Positions 7,280 to 17,214 of a stretch of DNA of 25,707 bases are shown here, piece by piece. Origin of the DNA: Raoultibacter massiliensis (GTDB lineage: Bacteria; Actinomycetota; Coriobacteriia; Coriobacteriales; Eggerthellaceae); assembly GCF_900199545.1 (NCBI RefSeq), contig NZ_LT962671.1:1579156-1604862 (forward strand), in the 5' to 3' direction. A program made the position numbers and the translations under genes. A model generated the notes under the pieces. The model saw only the letters and a program-made list of their open reading frames with translations. It was not told the DNA's origin and ran no database searches. Within the stretch, counting starts at the first letter, position 1, and every line of letters starts with the position of its first letter.

Positions 7280-7686
7280 TTACGCTTCAACAGCTGCGAT
7301 CTGCACTTTGCACCATGCAATGTCCGCAGCAAGCGGAGTCCTTCTGGCTTCCTCTTCGGAGAGCGCCGCAAGCTGGGTTTCGAGTTCCCCCAGTTTCGCG
7401 CGGGCGGCAGCCGCGTCGATATCAGACACCGGGAGCGCCCGATCGGCAAGGATGATGACCTTGTCTCCGGTCACCTCGACGTAACCGCCCTGCAGCGCAA
7501 AGCGCTGCTTGTCGGCTTCCTTGTCGCCCTGGATGCGAACCACGCCATCCGAAAGCGCCGAGACCAGCGGCACGTGGCCGTGCAGAAAACCCATTTCGCC
7601 TTCGACGCCGGGTACGACCACCATATATGCTTCGTCGGAGTAAAGCTTAGCCGCAGGAGTCACGATGTCGCATATCAACTTCGCCA

Positions 7687-7687
<1 letters not shown>
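7280..7687 (-). CDS. atpC: F1Fo ATP synthase epsilon subunit
   Basis: The 135-residue protein has the N-terminal beta-sandwich typical of epsilon (CDIVTPAAKLYSDEAYMVVV, then GEMGFLHGHVPLVSAL and a GGYVEV strand). A C-terminal helical hairpin (about 88-133) is the part that can brake ATP hydrolysis. It belongs to the central stalk and couples rotation to the c-ring. Its ATG overlaps the atpD stop in a TAATG junction, so the two are translationally coupled. It is the last gene of the operon and is followed by a strong terminator. Confidence 0.96.
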
Positions 7688-9129
<1,442 letters not shown>

Positions 9130-10050
9130 TTAATCCTCCAATGCCGCGGCGCCGCCAACGATCTCCGAAATCTCGGTGGTGATGGCGCCCTGGCGAACAC
9201 GGTTGTACAATCTGGTCAACGAATCGACCATTTCGTTAGCATTATCGGTTGCCGACTTCATGGCCGTACGGCGGGCACCCTGCTCGCCGGCAGCCGAATC
9301 GATCAGCGCATGATACAGCGTGGTGCGAACGTAAGCCGGAAGCAGCTTATCGAGCACGGCAGCCGCATCGGGCTCGAACACGACGTCGCCCGCAAGCGAC
9401 GGCTCGTCCTTCGAGCTTGTTTCCGCCGGCTCAGCGGCGGCATCCGCAATCTCCTCGATCAGAGAAGCGGTATCGACCGGCAGCACCAGCTCCTCGCGGA
9501 GCGTTTGCTCGGCCGCATTCTTCGCATGGTTATAAACGACGATAACCTCATCGAGGCTTCCCTCTTTATACCCTGCGATGGCGTAGGTAGCCAATGCAGT
9601 GGCCTCTTCGACCGTCGGATCGGCAGAAAGGTCCTTGAACTCCAGCACCGGTTTGATCTTGCGGTAACTGAAATAACCGATGGCCTTCTTTCCGCAGGCG
9701 GCAATGTGAACCTGCGCGCCTGCGGCTGTTTTTTCCTTCATGAGGCGCTCGACGTGGCGCAGCACGTTGCTGTTGAACCCGCCCGCAAGGCCTCGGTCCG
9801 ACACGACAACCACAACAAGCACGTTTTTGATCTCGTCATGCTTTTGCAGCAGTTCGTTTTCAGAGCCACCTACACGCTCGGCGACGTTTGCGAGGATCTC
9901 GACCATGGACGTGGAATACGGGGTCGCCGATTCGACGCGCTCGGTGGCGCGACGGATCTTGGCAGCCGCAACCATTTCCATGGTACGCGTGATCTGCTTC
10001 GTCGAAGAGACGGATTTGATTCGTCTTTCTATGTCGTGAAGGTTGGGCAT
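9130..10050 (-). CDS. atpG: F1Fo ATP synthase gamma subunit
   Basis: The 306-residue protein begins with the conserved gamma N-terminal helix (IERRIKSVSSTKQITRTMEM) and ends with the matching C-terminal helix (ATDNANEMVDSLTRLYNRVR, then QGAITTEISEIVGG). These form the rotating coiled-coil axle. It is about 20 residues longer than the E. coli protein. The extra length is an acidic Ala/Ser/Glu stretch near residues 196-220, before the region that pairs with the C-terminal helix. It lies between atpA (12 bases) and atpD (0 bases) in the operon. Confidence 0.97.
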   Translation of the reverse strand: MPNLHDIERRIKSVSSTKQITRTMEMVAAAKIRRATERVESATPYSTSMVEILANVAERVGGSENELLQKHDEIKNVLVVVVVSDRGLAGGFNSNVLRHVERLMKEKTAAGAQVHIAACGKKAIGYFSYRKIKPVLEFKDLSADPTVEEATALATYAIAGYKEGSLDEVIVVYNHAKNAAEQTLREELVLPVDTASLIEEIADAAAEPAETSSKDEPSLAGDVVFEPDAAAVLDKLLPAYVRTTLYHALIDSAAGEQGARRTAMKSATDNANEMVDSLTRLYNRVRQGAITTEISEIVGGAAALED

Positions 10051-10062
10051 GATCTACCTGCC

Positions 10063-11640
10063 TTACGCCGAAGCAGAGGGCGAGAACTGGTTCTTGAACG
10101 CCTCGATGGCGGCATTCAAGTCAGTCTCGATCGCATCGGTGAACTTCTTCTCTTTCACGATATTCGCAAGGATCTCCGCATTCGAGGCACGCAGGTACTC
10201 GAGCAGCTCGCCGCGGAAGCGGACCACATCGCCAACCGGGATGTCGTCCAAGAAACCATGGCTGCCTGCATAGATGGCGACGGCCTGCTCCTCAACCGGC
10301 ATCGGGTTGTAACGACCCTGCTTCAGAAGCTCGGTCATGCGAGCACCGCGGTTCAGCTGATCCATCGTAGCCTTGTCAAGATCGCTACCGAACTGGGTGA
10401 ACGCCTGAAGCTCGCGATAGGAGGCGAGGTCGAGGCGCAGAGAGCCGGCCACCTGCTTCATGGCCTTGATCTGCGCTGAGCCGCCGACGCGCGAAACCGA
10501 GATGCCTACGTCGACTGCCGGGCGCTGACCCTGGTAGAACAGGTCGGTCACCAGGAAGATCTGGCCGTCGGTAATCGAGATGACGTTCGTCGGAATGTAA
10601 GCGGAAACGTCGCCTGCCTGAGTTTCGATGATCGGCAGAGCGGTCATCGAGCCAGAGCCGTTCTCCTCGGACATCTTGACCGCACGTTCGAGCAAGCGCG
10701 AATGCAGGTAGAAGATGTCGCCCGGATACGCCTCGCGTCCCGGAGGACGGCGCAGGGTCAGCGACATTTGACGATAGGCCACGGCCTGCTTCGACAGATC
10801 GTCGTAGATAACGAGCACATGGCGTCCCGGGTTCTCGGCGCTGGCGGGCTGGCCGTCGTCGCCGTTGTACATGAAGTACTCGCCCATTGCAGCACCGGCC
10901 ATAGGCGCGATGTACTGCAGGGGGGCGGAATCGGAAGCCGAAGCGCTCACGATGATCGTGTAATCCATGGCGCCGTAGCGCTCAAGGGTCTCGACGATGC
11001 CTGCAACGGTGGACGCCTTCTGACCGATGGCGACGTAGATGCAGATCATGTCCTTGCCTTTTTGGTTGATGATCGCATCGACCGCAATGGCGGTCTTGCC
11101 GGTCTGGCGGTCGCCGATGATGAGCTCGCGCTGGCCGCGACCGATCGGGATCATCGAGTCGATAGCGAGGATACCGGTCTGCATGGGTTCGTGCACAGGC
11201 TGGCGGGCGATAACGCCGGGAGCCTTGAACTCGACCGGACGCATGCCGTCGGCCTGAATCGGGCCCTTGCCGTCGATCGGCATGCCGAGCGGATTCACGA
11301 CGCGGCCGAGCATGGCCTTGCCAGAGGGTACTTCCACGATACGACCGGTCGTTTTGACCTGATCGTTTTCTTTGATTGCGGTGACGTCACCGAGGAGCAC
11401 GGCGCCGACTTCGTCCTCTTCGAGGTTCTGAGCCAAGCCGTAGACGACCTGTCCGTTCTGGCCCACGAACTCGAGGAGCTCGCCTGCCATAGCGTCCTTC
11501 AACCCGTCGACGCGTGCGATACCGTCACCAACTTGGATAACGGTTCCGACCTCGCGCGATTCGACGCTGGTATTGAGGGCATCGAGTTGCTTGCGCAGTG
11601 CCTCGTCAATAGACTTTGCGGTGATTTCAGTCACTAGCAT
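10063..11640 (-). CDS. atpA: F1Fo ATP synthase alpha subunit
   Basis: The 525-residue protein is the non-catalytic nucleotide-binding subunit of F1. The P-loop GDRQTGKT is at residues 176-183. The conserved [20 protein letters not shown] segment near 370 contains the arginine finger that reaches the catalytic site on beta. The ATG overlaps the end of atpH by 7 bases. The C-terminal tail (SPSASA) is short and normal. Confidence 0.98.
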   Translation of the reverse strand: MLVTEITAKSIDEALRKQLDALNTSVESREVGTVIQVGDGIARVDGLKDAMAGELLEFVGQNGQVVYGLAQNLEEDEVGAVLLGDVTAIKENDQVKTTGRIVEVPSGKAMLGRVVNPLGMPIDGKGPIQADGMRPVEFKAPGVIARQPVHEPMQTGILAIDSMIPIGRGQRELIIGDRQTGKTAIAVDAIINQKGKDMICIYVAIGQKASTVAGIVETLERYGAMDYTIIVSASASDSAPLQYIAPMAGAAMGEYFMYNGDDGQPASAENPGRHVLVIYDDLSKQAVAYRQMSLTLRRPPGREAYPGDIFYLHSRLLERAVKMSEENGSGSMTALPIIETQAGDVSAYIPTNVISITDGQIFLVTDLFYQGQRPAVDVGISVSRVGGSAQIKAMKQVAGSLRLDLASYRELQAFTQFGSDLDKATMDQLNRGARMTELLKQGRYNPMPVEEQAVAIYAGSHGFLDDIPVGDVVRFRGELLEYLRASNAEILANIVKEKKFTDAIETDLNAAIEAFKNQFSPSASA

Positions 11641-12212
11641 TCACCTCCATCTGTTGATAGTTTTAGCACGCTGCGAGCGCTTTCAAGCTGCGACAGGACG
11701 CTTGCGTCGATTCGCTTGCCGTTTGCACTCATGATAATGCCGCCCAAAATGGACTTGTCGATATGCTCGCGCAGTACGACTTCGGTGCCCAGATCGGCTT
11801 CGGCTTTTTTCTTTATGACCTCGCGCAAGCCATCGTCGAGGGGCACCACGGTCGTGACATCCACTACGGCGATGTTGAGCTTGCTTTCGATCTGCTCCTC
11901 GTAGCTCTTGAGAACCCGAGAGAACAACGCGATATCCCCGCGCTCCGCCATAACGGCCAGTACGTCGACCAGCACCGGATCGAACGCGGCAAACACGCTC
12001 CGCGCGATCTCGTTGCGCTGCTCGGCCGTATAGCCCGTATCTTCCAGAGCACCGGAAAGATCCATGTTCGAACGCATAAAGCCGACGATCTGCTCAGCCT
12101 GGTCGCGCACCTCGAGCACGGCGTCCTGTCCACCCGCCTCCGCAGCGGCGTCAAGCAAGACGCTCGCGTAGGTGGCTACTTCTTCCTTGATGACAAGACG
12201 ATTAGTTGGCAT
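11634..12212 (-). CDS. atpH: F1Fo ATP synthase delta subunit
   Basis: The 192-residue protein joins the top of F1 to the b-subunit stator. The N-terminal helical bundle ([20 protein letters not shown]) and the C-terminal motif ([20 protein letters not shown]) fit the OSCP/delta family, as does the ISANG-like [12 protein letters not shown] close to the end. It overlaps atpF by 11 bases upstream and atpA by 7 downstream, so these three genes are tightly coupled. Confidence 0.95.
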   Translation of the reverse strand: MPTNRLVIKEEVATYASVLLDAAAEAGGQDAVLEVRDQAEQIVGFMRSNMDLSGALEDTGYTAEQRNEIARSVFAAFDPVLVDVLAVMAERGDIALFSRVLKSYEEQIESKLNIAVVDVTTVVPLDDGLREVIKKKAEADLGTEVVLREHIDKSILGGIIMSANGKRIDASVLSQLESARSVLKLSTDGGEC

Positions 12213-12819
12213 TGAAACTACCTGCCTCGTTCACATAGCGCTCGACGATCGCGCGGTGCTCGTCATCGTTGAGATCGCTTCCGATCAAACGGGACGCAAC
12301 GGCGATCGAGGTATCGGCAACCGAGCCCTGGAGCTCTGCGATGGCGGCTTTCTTCTCCGCCTCGATGGCGGCTTTTGCCTTCGCGATCATATCGCCGGCC
12401 TCTTCTTGCGCCTTTGCCGTGATGTCGGCTTTCACCGAATCACCGGTCTTCTTGGCATCGGCAACAATCTGGGCTGCCTGCGTTTTCGCCTCGGCGAGCT
12501 GCTGTTTGTACTCTTCGAGTACGCGCTCGCTCTCGATGCGAGCGGCTTCGGACTTCTCAAGAGAATCCTTGATGGTCTTCTCACGCTTATCGAGCATTGC
12601 GGCGAAAGCCGGCCAGCCGAGCTTACCCAGCACCACGCACAGAATGATGAAGCAGACGAGCATCGGGATGAATTCCGCCATGTTGGGCAGAATAGCCGAG
12701 ATGCCGCCTGACTCTTCCTCAGCTGCGAACGCGAGCGCGGGAAAAGCAACAGACATGCCGCTGACAGCGAGTGTTGCCACACCCGTGCGAGCTATTGCTT
12801 TTTTCGCTCCTGCTTTCAC
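12202..12819 (-). CDS. atpF: F1Fo ATP synthase b subunit with signal-peptide-like N-terminus
   Basis: The 205-residue protein starts with GTG, set by an AAGGAGG site 7 bases upstream. Residues 1-32 look like a Sec signal peptide: basic MKAGAKKAIARTG, a hydrophobic run, then ALAFAA as a plausible cleavage site. A second hydrophobic segment (about 46-68, FIPMLVCFIILCVVLGKLGW) is the true membrane anchor. A long charged helix (about 75-175) follows as the peripheral stalk that dimerises and holds delta. Typical b subunits are 155-170 residues without the extra N-terminal segment. If it is cleaved, the mature length becomes ordinary; if not, the protein would have two membrane passes. Confidence 0.94.
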   Translation of the reverse strand: MKAGAKKAIARTGVATLAVSGMSVAFPALAFAAEEESGGISAILPNMAEFIPMLVCFIILCVVLGKLGWPAFAAMLDKREKTIKDSLEKSEAARIESERVLEEYKQQLAEAKTQAAQIVADAKKTGDSVKADITAKAQEEAGDMIAKAKAAIEAEKKAAIAELQGSVADTSIAVASRLIGSDLNDDEHRAIVERYVNEAGSFNAN

Positions 12820-12836
12820 TTGCTTTCCTCCTTAAA

Positions 12837-12868
12837 GCCTTTGTACGGCTAGATTTCCGAATAAAGGC
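12837..12868 (-). repeat. Imperfect stem-loop between atpE and atpF
   Basis: On the minus strand GCCTTT (12863-12868) pairs with AAAGGC (12837-12842). An inner CGG/CCG pair sits inside the loop, across a symmetric 3-base internal loop. It lies between the atpE stop and the atpF ribosome site. It could adjust the ratio of c to b protein. The stem is short, so it may be chance. Confidence 0.3.
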
Positions 12869-12874
12869 CTAAAG

Positions 12875-13093
12875 TTAGACGATGAACGCGAGAACGAAGC
12901 CGATCAGGCCGAGAGCCTCAGCAAGGGCTGCGCCGATGATGAAGTTCGTGAACAGACGTCCCTGCAGTTCGGGCTGGCGCGCGGTAGCCATGCAGCAACC
13001 ATAGCAGGCAATGCCGATGCCCAGGCCGGGGCCGAACGTTGCGAGGCCGTAGCCCACGAGTTTCAAGGCCGCAAGTCCAAGTGTAATTTCCAC
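12875..13093 (-). CDS. atpE: F1Fo ATP synthase c subunit (ring proteolipid)
   Basis: The 72-residue protein forms two membrane helices joined by the polar ARQPE loop (residues 38-42). Helix 1 has the packing glycines G-x-G-x-G-x-G (FGPGLGIGIACYG). Helix 2 carries the ion-binding carboxylate Glu59 (AALAEALGLIG). The residue after Glu59 is Leu61 beyond Ala60, not Ser or Thr, and no Gln pairs with it in helix 1. The sodium-binding signature is therefore absent and proton coupling is expected. Three cysteines (30, 33, 34) in helix 1 are unusual. The start codon is GTG, behind an AAAGGAGG site. Confidence 0.97.
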   Translation of the reverse strand: MEITLGLAALKLVGYGLATFGPGLGIGIACYGCCMATARQPELQGRLFTNFIIGAALAEALGLIGFVLAFIV

Positions 13094-13148
13094 AATTTCC
13101 TCCTTTAACCGTCTTTGAGTCTGCTCTCAAAAACACTTAGCAACATAT

Positions 13149-13178
13149 TTTCGACCGGCAGTGGAAGCGCCGGCGAAA
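13149..13178 (-). repeat. Intercistronic hairpin between atpB and atpE
   Basis: On the minus strand TTTCG-CCGGC pairs with GCCGG-T-CGAAA, ten base pairs with one bulged base and a 9-base loop (13160-13168). It begins 8 bases after the atpB stop and lies upstream of the atpE ribosome site. There is no T-run, so it is more likely a stability or translation element. It would suit the need for about ten c subunits per a subunit. Confidence 0.6.
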
Positions 13179-13185
13179 TCCAAAT

Positions 13186-13971
13186 TTAGTGGTCCGACGT
13201 AGCCAGACCGATGTACACGGCGCTCAGGATGGTGAACACGTAGGCCTGCAAGAAAGCCACGAGCACCTCGAGGGCGTACATGCACAGCAAAAACGCGATC
13301 CAGCCGATAGCCGGAAGCGCCATGACGAAATCGGCGTTCTGAACCGCCGCCGTGATGAAAACGCTCGTAGCGAGCCCGAAGATGCCGAGAACCATATGGC
13401 CGGCGAACATGTTGCCGTACAGTCGGACGGCAAGGGTGAGGGCGCGCAGGATCGTCGAGAAAAGCTCGAGGAACCACACGACCGGCACCATGACGACGGG
13501 CAGGCCCGACGGGGCGAACGACTTGAGGTAGCCCAAGCCCCCCTTGCTCTTGATGCCCCAGTAGTTGAAGTACACAAACGAGATGATGGCAAGCGCCCAC
13601 GTGACGCTGATCGAGCCGGTCGGCGTTTTGCAGCCGGGGATCAGTCCTACGAAGTTGCTGATGAGAATGAAGAAGAACAGCGTCGCCAGAAACGGGATGT
13701 GACGCTTGTAGCCATGCCCGATCGGATCTTCGCCCATATCCTTGCGGACGAACTGGTATCCGTATTCGACCATGTTGACGAACTTGTTGTTGGGTACGAG
13801 CGTGAGCCGCTTCGAAGCCGCCAAAACCACCACAACCGTGAGAATGAGACAGATGATCATCCAAAAGGTGTACTGAGTAAGTCCAAACGCACCCGATCCG
13901 ACGATATACGCCGAATCAAACGAATGCACGAGGTGCTCGGCCCCTTTTGAGAGTTCTGCAAGAGCGTCCAC
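13186..13971 (-). CDS. atpB: F1Fo ATP synthase a subunit
   Basis: The 261-residue membrane protein has about five to six helices. The essential arginine that faces the c-ring is R183 in the signature LAVRLYGNMFAGH (residues 180-192). The last two helices carry the conserved ALEVLVAFLQAYVFTILSAVY. It forms the ion half-channels next to the c-ring. The GTG start at 13971 follows an AAGGAAAGG-type ribosome site. The gene lies 20 bases after the atpI-like gene. Confidence 0.96.
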   Translation of the reverse strand: MDALAELSKGAEHLVHSFDSAYIVGSGAFGLTQYTFWMIICLILTVVVVLAASKRLTLVPNNKFVNMVEYGYQFVRKDMGEDPIGHGYKRHIPFLATLFFFILISNFVGLIPGCKTPTGSISVTWALAIISFVYFNYWGIKSKGGLGYLKSFAPSGLPVVMVPVVWFLELFSTILRALTLAVRLYGNMFAGHMVLGIFGLATSVFITAAVQNADFVMALPAIGWIAFLLCMYALEVLVAFLQAYVFTILSAVYIGLATSDH

Positions 13972-13991
13972 GTATCAACCCTTTCCTTGTT

Positions 13992-14318
13992 TTACTTCTT
14001 AACCAGTTTGCTCGCACCGTACACAACCGCCGAGACGATCAAAGCCGCAACCTCGGCAAGCGTGAACGGCAACACCGCATCGCGGGCGACCACGATGCAG
14101 ACGATAAGCGTTCCCGCGAGAAGCACGAACGACCCGAATACCCCCAGAAGCAAAGCGCCCGCATGACCGAGATTACTGGTCGGGGTGGCCTTTCGAGCCA
14201 GCCCGAGACCCGCTATCAAGGGCATGAAGCCAACAACCCCGCACGCCGCTCCGAGCACAATCGGAAGTATCATGTTCTGCTTTCTGTCCAGAAACGTGTA
14301 CAAGTCATACAAAACCAT
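13992..14318 (-). CDS. Small membrane protein at the head of the ATP synthase operon (AtpI-like)
   Basis: The 108-residue protein has three to four hydrophobic segments (about 16-40, 50-75 and 82-103) and a basic C-terminus (KLVKK). Position first in the operon, size and topology all fit subunit I or a related assembly protein that helps build the c-ring. I do not see enough conserved sequence to name it outright. The ATG at 14318 has a poor ribosome site; an in-frame ATG at residue 16 (14273) is an alternative start. The operon promoter should lie within the 276 bases upstream; I could not identify a convincing one. Confidence 0.72.
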   Translation of the reverse strand: MVLYDLYTFLDRKQNMILPIVLGAACGVVGFMPLIAGLGLARKATPTSNLGHAGALLLGVFGSFVLLAGTLIVCIVVARDAVLPFTLAEVAALIVSAVVYGASKLVKK

Positions 14319-14594
14319 CAGTATGGTAACGGAACTTCAACAACCTTCTGCGAGAAAGCGGCGAAAATGAAGAAAAAACTTGGTAAATGGAGCCTCTTGA
14401 TCGGAAAAACTGAATAAAGCTGATCCGACAACGCTGCGATGTGCGGAAACGGTTTCAAGGTTTTGCATAAAACGGCCGAGAGCGGCGTTTCGCGGCGACC
14501 GTTCGCCGACAAGCACGGCGCAGCCGCCGCCGAAAGGCGCGCGCGTCGCATAGACGAGCCGAAGCGCTCGCCACCCCGCGCGCCGCAACGAGCG

Positions 14595-15050
14595 CTACCC
14601 TTCGAAGATGCGAACCTTGATGCCCGATTCCTCGATCATCGACATGGCGAGCTCGTCGGGATACGGGTTTTGGTACACGATCTCCTCGATACCGGCGTTG
14701 ATGAGCATCTTCGCGCACACCACGCAGGGCTGCGTGGTGATGTAGATCGAGGCGCCCGTGATGTTGATGCCGTAGCGGGCGGCCTGGATGATGGCGTTCT
14801 GCTCGGCATGCAGACCACGGCATATCTCGTGGCGCTGCCCGCTCGGAACGCCGAGCTCGGCTCGCAGGCATCCCGTTTCAGCGCAGTGGCGAAGCCCGGT
14901 CGGAACTCCGTTGTAACCGGTTGCGAGGATGCGGCGGTCCTTGACGATGACCGCCCCCACCGCACGGCGCAGGCAGGTAGTTCGAGTCGCGACCTCGGTC
15001 GCGAGCTTCATGAAATACTCGTCCCAGGAGGGGCGGTCGTCGTAGCTCAT
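14595..15050 (-). CDS. dCMP deaminase / ComEB-family zinc deaminase
   Basis: The 151-residue protein has both deaminase zinc motifs: H81-A82-E83 and the P108-C109-x2-C112 group. The extra cysteines and histidine around residues 56-77 ([14 protein letters not shown]) are typical of Gram-positive dCMP deaminases, which carry additional zinc. The reaction is dCMP to dUMP, feeding thymidylate synthesis. This fits a place next to upp and glyA, which supply pyrimidines and one-carbon units. The gene lies 9 bases after the upp stop and probably belongs to its transcript. GGAGG precedes the ATG. Confidence 0.93.
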   Translation of the reverse strand: MSYDDRPSWDEYFMKLATEVATRTTCLRRAVGAVIVKDRRILATGYNGVPTGLRHCAETGCLRAELGVPSGQRHEICRGLHAEQNAIIQAARYGINITGASIYITTQPCVVCAKMLINAGIEEIVYQNPYPDELAMSMIEESGIKVRIFEG

Positions 15051-15059
15051 CGGGTCCTC

Positions 15060-15704
15060 CTACTTGGTTCCGAAAATGCGATCGCCGGCATCGCCCAATC
15101 CCGGGACGATGTAGGCGTCGTCGTTCAGGCTTTCGTCGATGGCACAGGTGAATATCTGCACATCGGGATCCGCATCGAGCACGCACTCGATGCCGACCGG
15201 AGCGGCAACGATCACCATGAGGTTGATCGTTCCGCCCACGCCGCGCTTGCGCAGGTATTCGATGGCGGCCGTCGCAGAACCGCCGGTCGCAAGCATGGGA
15301 TCGACCACGATGACATCGCGGTTGGCGATATCTTCGGGTAGCTTCGCGTAATACTCGACCGGTTCGTGGGTCTCTTCGTTGCGGTACATGCCGAGATGCC
15401 CGACCCGTGCGGCAGGCATGAGCTCCTGCACTCCTTCGACCATGCCGAGCCCGGCACGCAGGATCGGCACGATGGCGAGCTTCTTGCCGCTGACCTTCTT
15501 GCAGACGGTCTTGCACAGCGGCGTCTCCACCTCGACGTCGGCAAGCGGCAGGTTGCGGGTTGCCTCGTAACCCTCGAACAGCGCAAGCTCCTTGATAAGC
15601 TCGCGGAACTTCTTCGAGGAGGTGTCCTTGTCGCGCAGGATGGAGAGCTTGTGCTGCACCATCGGATGGTCGACAAGGGTCACGCGTTCGTATTCGGTAG
15701 CCAT
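15060..15704 (-). CDS. upp: Uracil phosphoribosyltransferase
   Basis: The 214-residue protein converts uracil and PRPP to UMP (pyrimidine salvage). The PRPP-binding loop is [11 protein letters not shown] (residues 135-144), the [14 protein letters not shown] segment is near 78, and the C-terminal [15 protein letters not shown] is the uracil-binding end. The start at 15704 is chosen because [14 protein letters not shown] aligns with the family N-terminus and GAAAGG lies 9 bases upstream. The frame stays open to 15890, but that extension overlaps glyA and is not expected to be translated. Confidence 0.97.
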   Translation of the reverse strand: MATEYERVTLVDHPMVQHKLSILRDKDTSSKKFRELIKELALFEGYEATRNLPLADVEVETPLCKTVCKKVSGKKLAIVPILRAGLGMVEGVQELMPAARVGHLGMYRNEETHEPVEYYAKLPEDIANRDVIVVDPMLATGGSATAAIEYLRKRGVGGTINLMVIVAAPVGIECVLDADPDVQIFTCAIDESLNDDAYIVPGLGDAGDRIFGTK

Positions 15705-15754
15705 GCTTGAGTACCTTTCATCGATTCGGATCGGGCAGATAGCGCAAACGGCCG

Positions 15755-15785
15755 GGCGGCTGCGCGGCATAGGCCCGCAGCCGCC
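15755..15785 (-). terminator. GC-rich hairpin between glyA and upp (possible weak terminator)
   Basis: GGCGGCTGCG (15755-15764) and CGCAGCCGCC (15776-15785) form a perfect 10-bp stem with an 11-base loop. Only three T residues follow on the minus strand, so termination would be partial at best. It could give some polarity between glyA and upp or protect the glyA mRNA end. Confidence 0.45.
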
Positions 15786-15795
15786 GCAAGGTCGC

Positions 15796-17055
15796 TTACG
15801 CGCAAGTGTATTCCGGATAGAGCGGATGGGCCTCGAGCATCGCATCGACTTTCGAGCGCACATCGGCGAGCATCGCATCGTTTTCGGCATTGAACACCGT
15901 TGCGGCGATAAGTTGGCCCACCTGGTAGAAATCGTCGGCCGTGAAGCCGCGGGTGGTCGCCGCAGCCGAACCCACGCGAATGCCGCTCGTGACGAACGGG
16001 GAACGGGGCTCGTTGGGAATCGAATTCTTGTTCACGGTCAACCCGACGCTTTCGAGCAGCTTCTCGGCATCCTTGCCCGTCACGTCGGCGGGAGTCAGGT
16101 CCACGAGGCACAGATGGTTGTCGGTGCCGCCCGACACGAGGCGCAGGCCTCCGTCGATCATGCCCTCGCCGAGACGGCGCGCATTCTCGACCACGTGCTC
16201 GATGTAGGTCGCATAATCGGGCTTCAGGGCTTCGCCGAACGCGACCGCCTTGCCCGCGATCACGTGCATGAGCGGGCCGCCCTGCGCACCGGGGAACACG
16301 GCCTTATCGACCTTCTTGGCAATGTCCTCGTCGTTGGTGAGGATGAAGCCGCCGCGCGGGCCGCGCAGCGTTTTATGGCTCGTCGAGGTCACGATATCGG
16401 CATGGGGCACCGGGCTCGGATGGGCTCCCGTGGCAACAAGGCCTGCGATATGCGCCATATCCACCATGAAGTAGGCGCCGACTTCCTTGGCGATGGCCGC
16501 CATGCGCTCGAAATCGATCGTGCGGGGATAGGCCGAAGCGCCGCCCACGATGAGCTTCGGACGCACGTCCTTGGCGATGCGCAGCACGTCGTCGTAATCG
16601 ATCGTCTCGGTCTCGGGATCGAGGCCGTAGGCGGCGAAGTTGTAGAACCTGCCCGAGAAGTTCACGGGCGAGCCGTGGGTCAGGTGACCGCCCTGATCGA
16701 GGCTCATGCCGAGCACGGTATCGCCGAGCTCCAGCAAAGCCGTGTAGGCGCCGAAATTCGCATTGGCTCCCGAATGGGGCTGTACATTTGCGAATCCGCA
16801 GCCGTACAGCTCGCACGCGCGGGCGCGGGCGATGTCTTCGACGATGTCGACCTTTTCGCAACCGCCGTAGTAACGCTTCCCAGGATAGCCTTCGGCGTAC
16901 TTGTTGGTGAGCACGCTGCCGACCGCCTCCATGACCGCAGGCGACGTGAAGTTCTCCGACGCGATCAGTTCCACGCTGCCGCGCTGCCTTGCGAGTTCTT
17001 GCGATATGGCATCGGCAACCTGTGGATCTTCCTTCGAAACGTAATGCAGCGGCAT
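15796..17055 (-). CDS. glyA: Serine hydroxymethyltransferase
   Basis: The 419-residue PLP enzyme interconverts serine plus tetrahydrofolate with glycine plus 5,10-methylene-tetrahydrofolate. The PLP lysine is K228 in [14 protein letters not shown]. Other family blocks are [10 protein letters not shown] (near 30), [15 protein letters not shown] (near 51) and [11 protein letters not shown] (near 94). The start at 17055 is favoured by AAAGGGG 8 bases upstream and by family length; the same frame is open to 17208 but that stretch overlaps the preceding terminator. It lies upstream of upp in the same direction, as in Bacillus. Confidence 0.97.
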   Translation of the reverse strand: MPLHYVSKEDPQVADAISQELARQRGSVELIASENFTSPAVMEAVGSVLTNKYAEGYPGKRYYGGCEKVDIVEDIARARACELYGCGFANVQPHSGANANFGAYTALLELGDTVLGMSLDQGGHLTHGSPVNFSGRFYNFAAYGLDPETETIDYDDVLRIAKDVRPKLIVGGASAYPRTIDFERMAAIAKEVGAYFMVDMAHIAGLVATGAHPSPVPHADIVTSTSHKTLRGPRGGFILTNDEDIAKKVDKAVFPGAQGGPLMHVIAGKAVAFGEALKPDYATYIEHVVENARRLGEGMIDGGLRLVSGGTDNHLCLVDLTPADVTGKDAEKLLESVGLTVNKNSIPNEPRSPFVTSGIRVGSAAATTRGFTADDFYQVGQLIAATVFNAENDAMLADVRSKVDAMLEAHPLYPEYTCA

Positions 17056-17121
17056 GGCGCATACCCCTTTCAACAAGGTCGGTAAAATGATTTTTTCCAT
17101 GCTAGCACAACAAGCGTTCGC

Positions 17122-17140
17122 TTTCGCGCACCGCGCGAAA
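17122..17140 (-). repeat. Second hairpin abutting the lipoprotein terminator
   Basis: TTTCGCGC (17122-17129) and GCGCGAAA (17133-17140) form a perfect 8-bp stem with a 3-base loop. It lies directly beyond the terminator hairpin at 17142-17171. The T-run of that terminator forms part of this stem. It may reinforce termination or form the 5' boundary of the glyA leader. Confidence 0.5.
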
Positions 17141-17171
17141 AAGGGCCGTTCCGCGGATGCGGAACGGCCCT
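17138..17171 (-). terminator. Rho-independent terminator of the lipoprotein gene
   Basis: On the minus strand AGGGCCGTTCCGC (17159-17171) pairs with GCGGAACGGCCCT (17142-17154), a perfect 13-bp stem with a 4-base loop. TTTTT follows (17138-17142). It separates the lipoprotein gene from glyA. Confidence 0.92.
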
Positions 17172-17214
17172 CATCGAAATACGGCGAAGCCTTTGCTTCC
17201 CGCTGCAACCGAGC

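Noticed and set aside
14319..14594. Possible promoter or RNA element before the ATP synthase operon
   Set aside because: A TTGAAA hexamer on the minus strand (14453-14458) has no matching -10 at 16-18 bases, and the GC-rich stems there are imperfect. The promoter must be near, but I cannot point to it.
15705..15890. N-terminal extension of upp by 62 codons
   Set aside because: It overlaps the glyA 3' end, lacks similarity to the enzyme family, and a good ribosome site precedes the internal ATG at 15704.
15592..17085. A 497-codon plus-strand frame opposite glyA, and a 560-codon one at 18408-20090 opposite glpK
   Set aside because: Both mirror conserved enzymes on the minus strand and show the composition of antisense GC-rich frames.
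17056..17208. N-terminal extension of glyA
   Set aside because: It would run through the lipoprotein terminator; AAAGGGG precedes the ATG at 17055 and the family N-terminus begins there.
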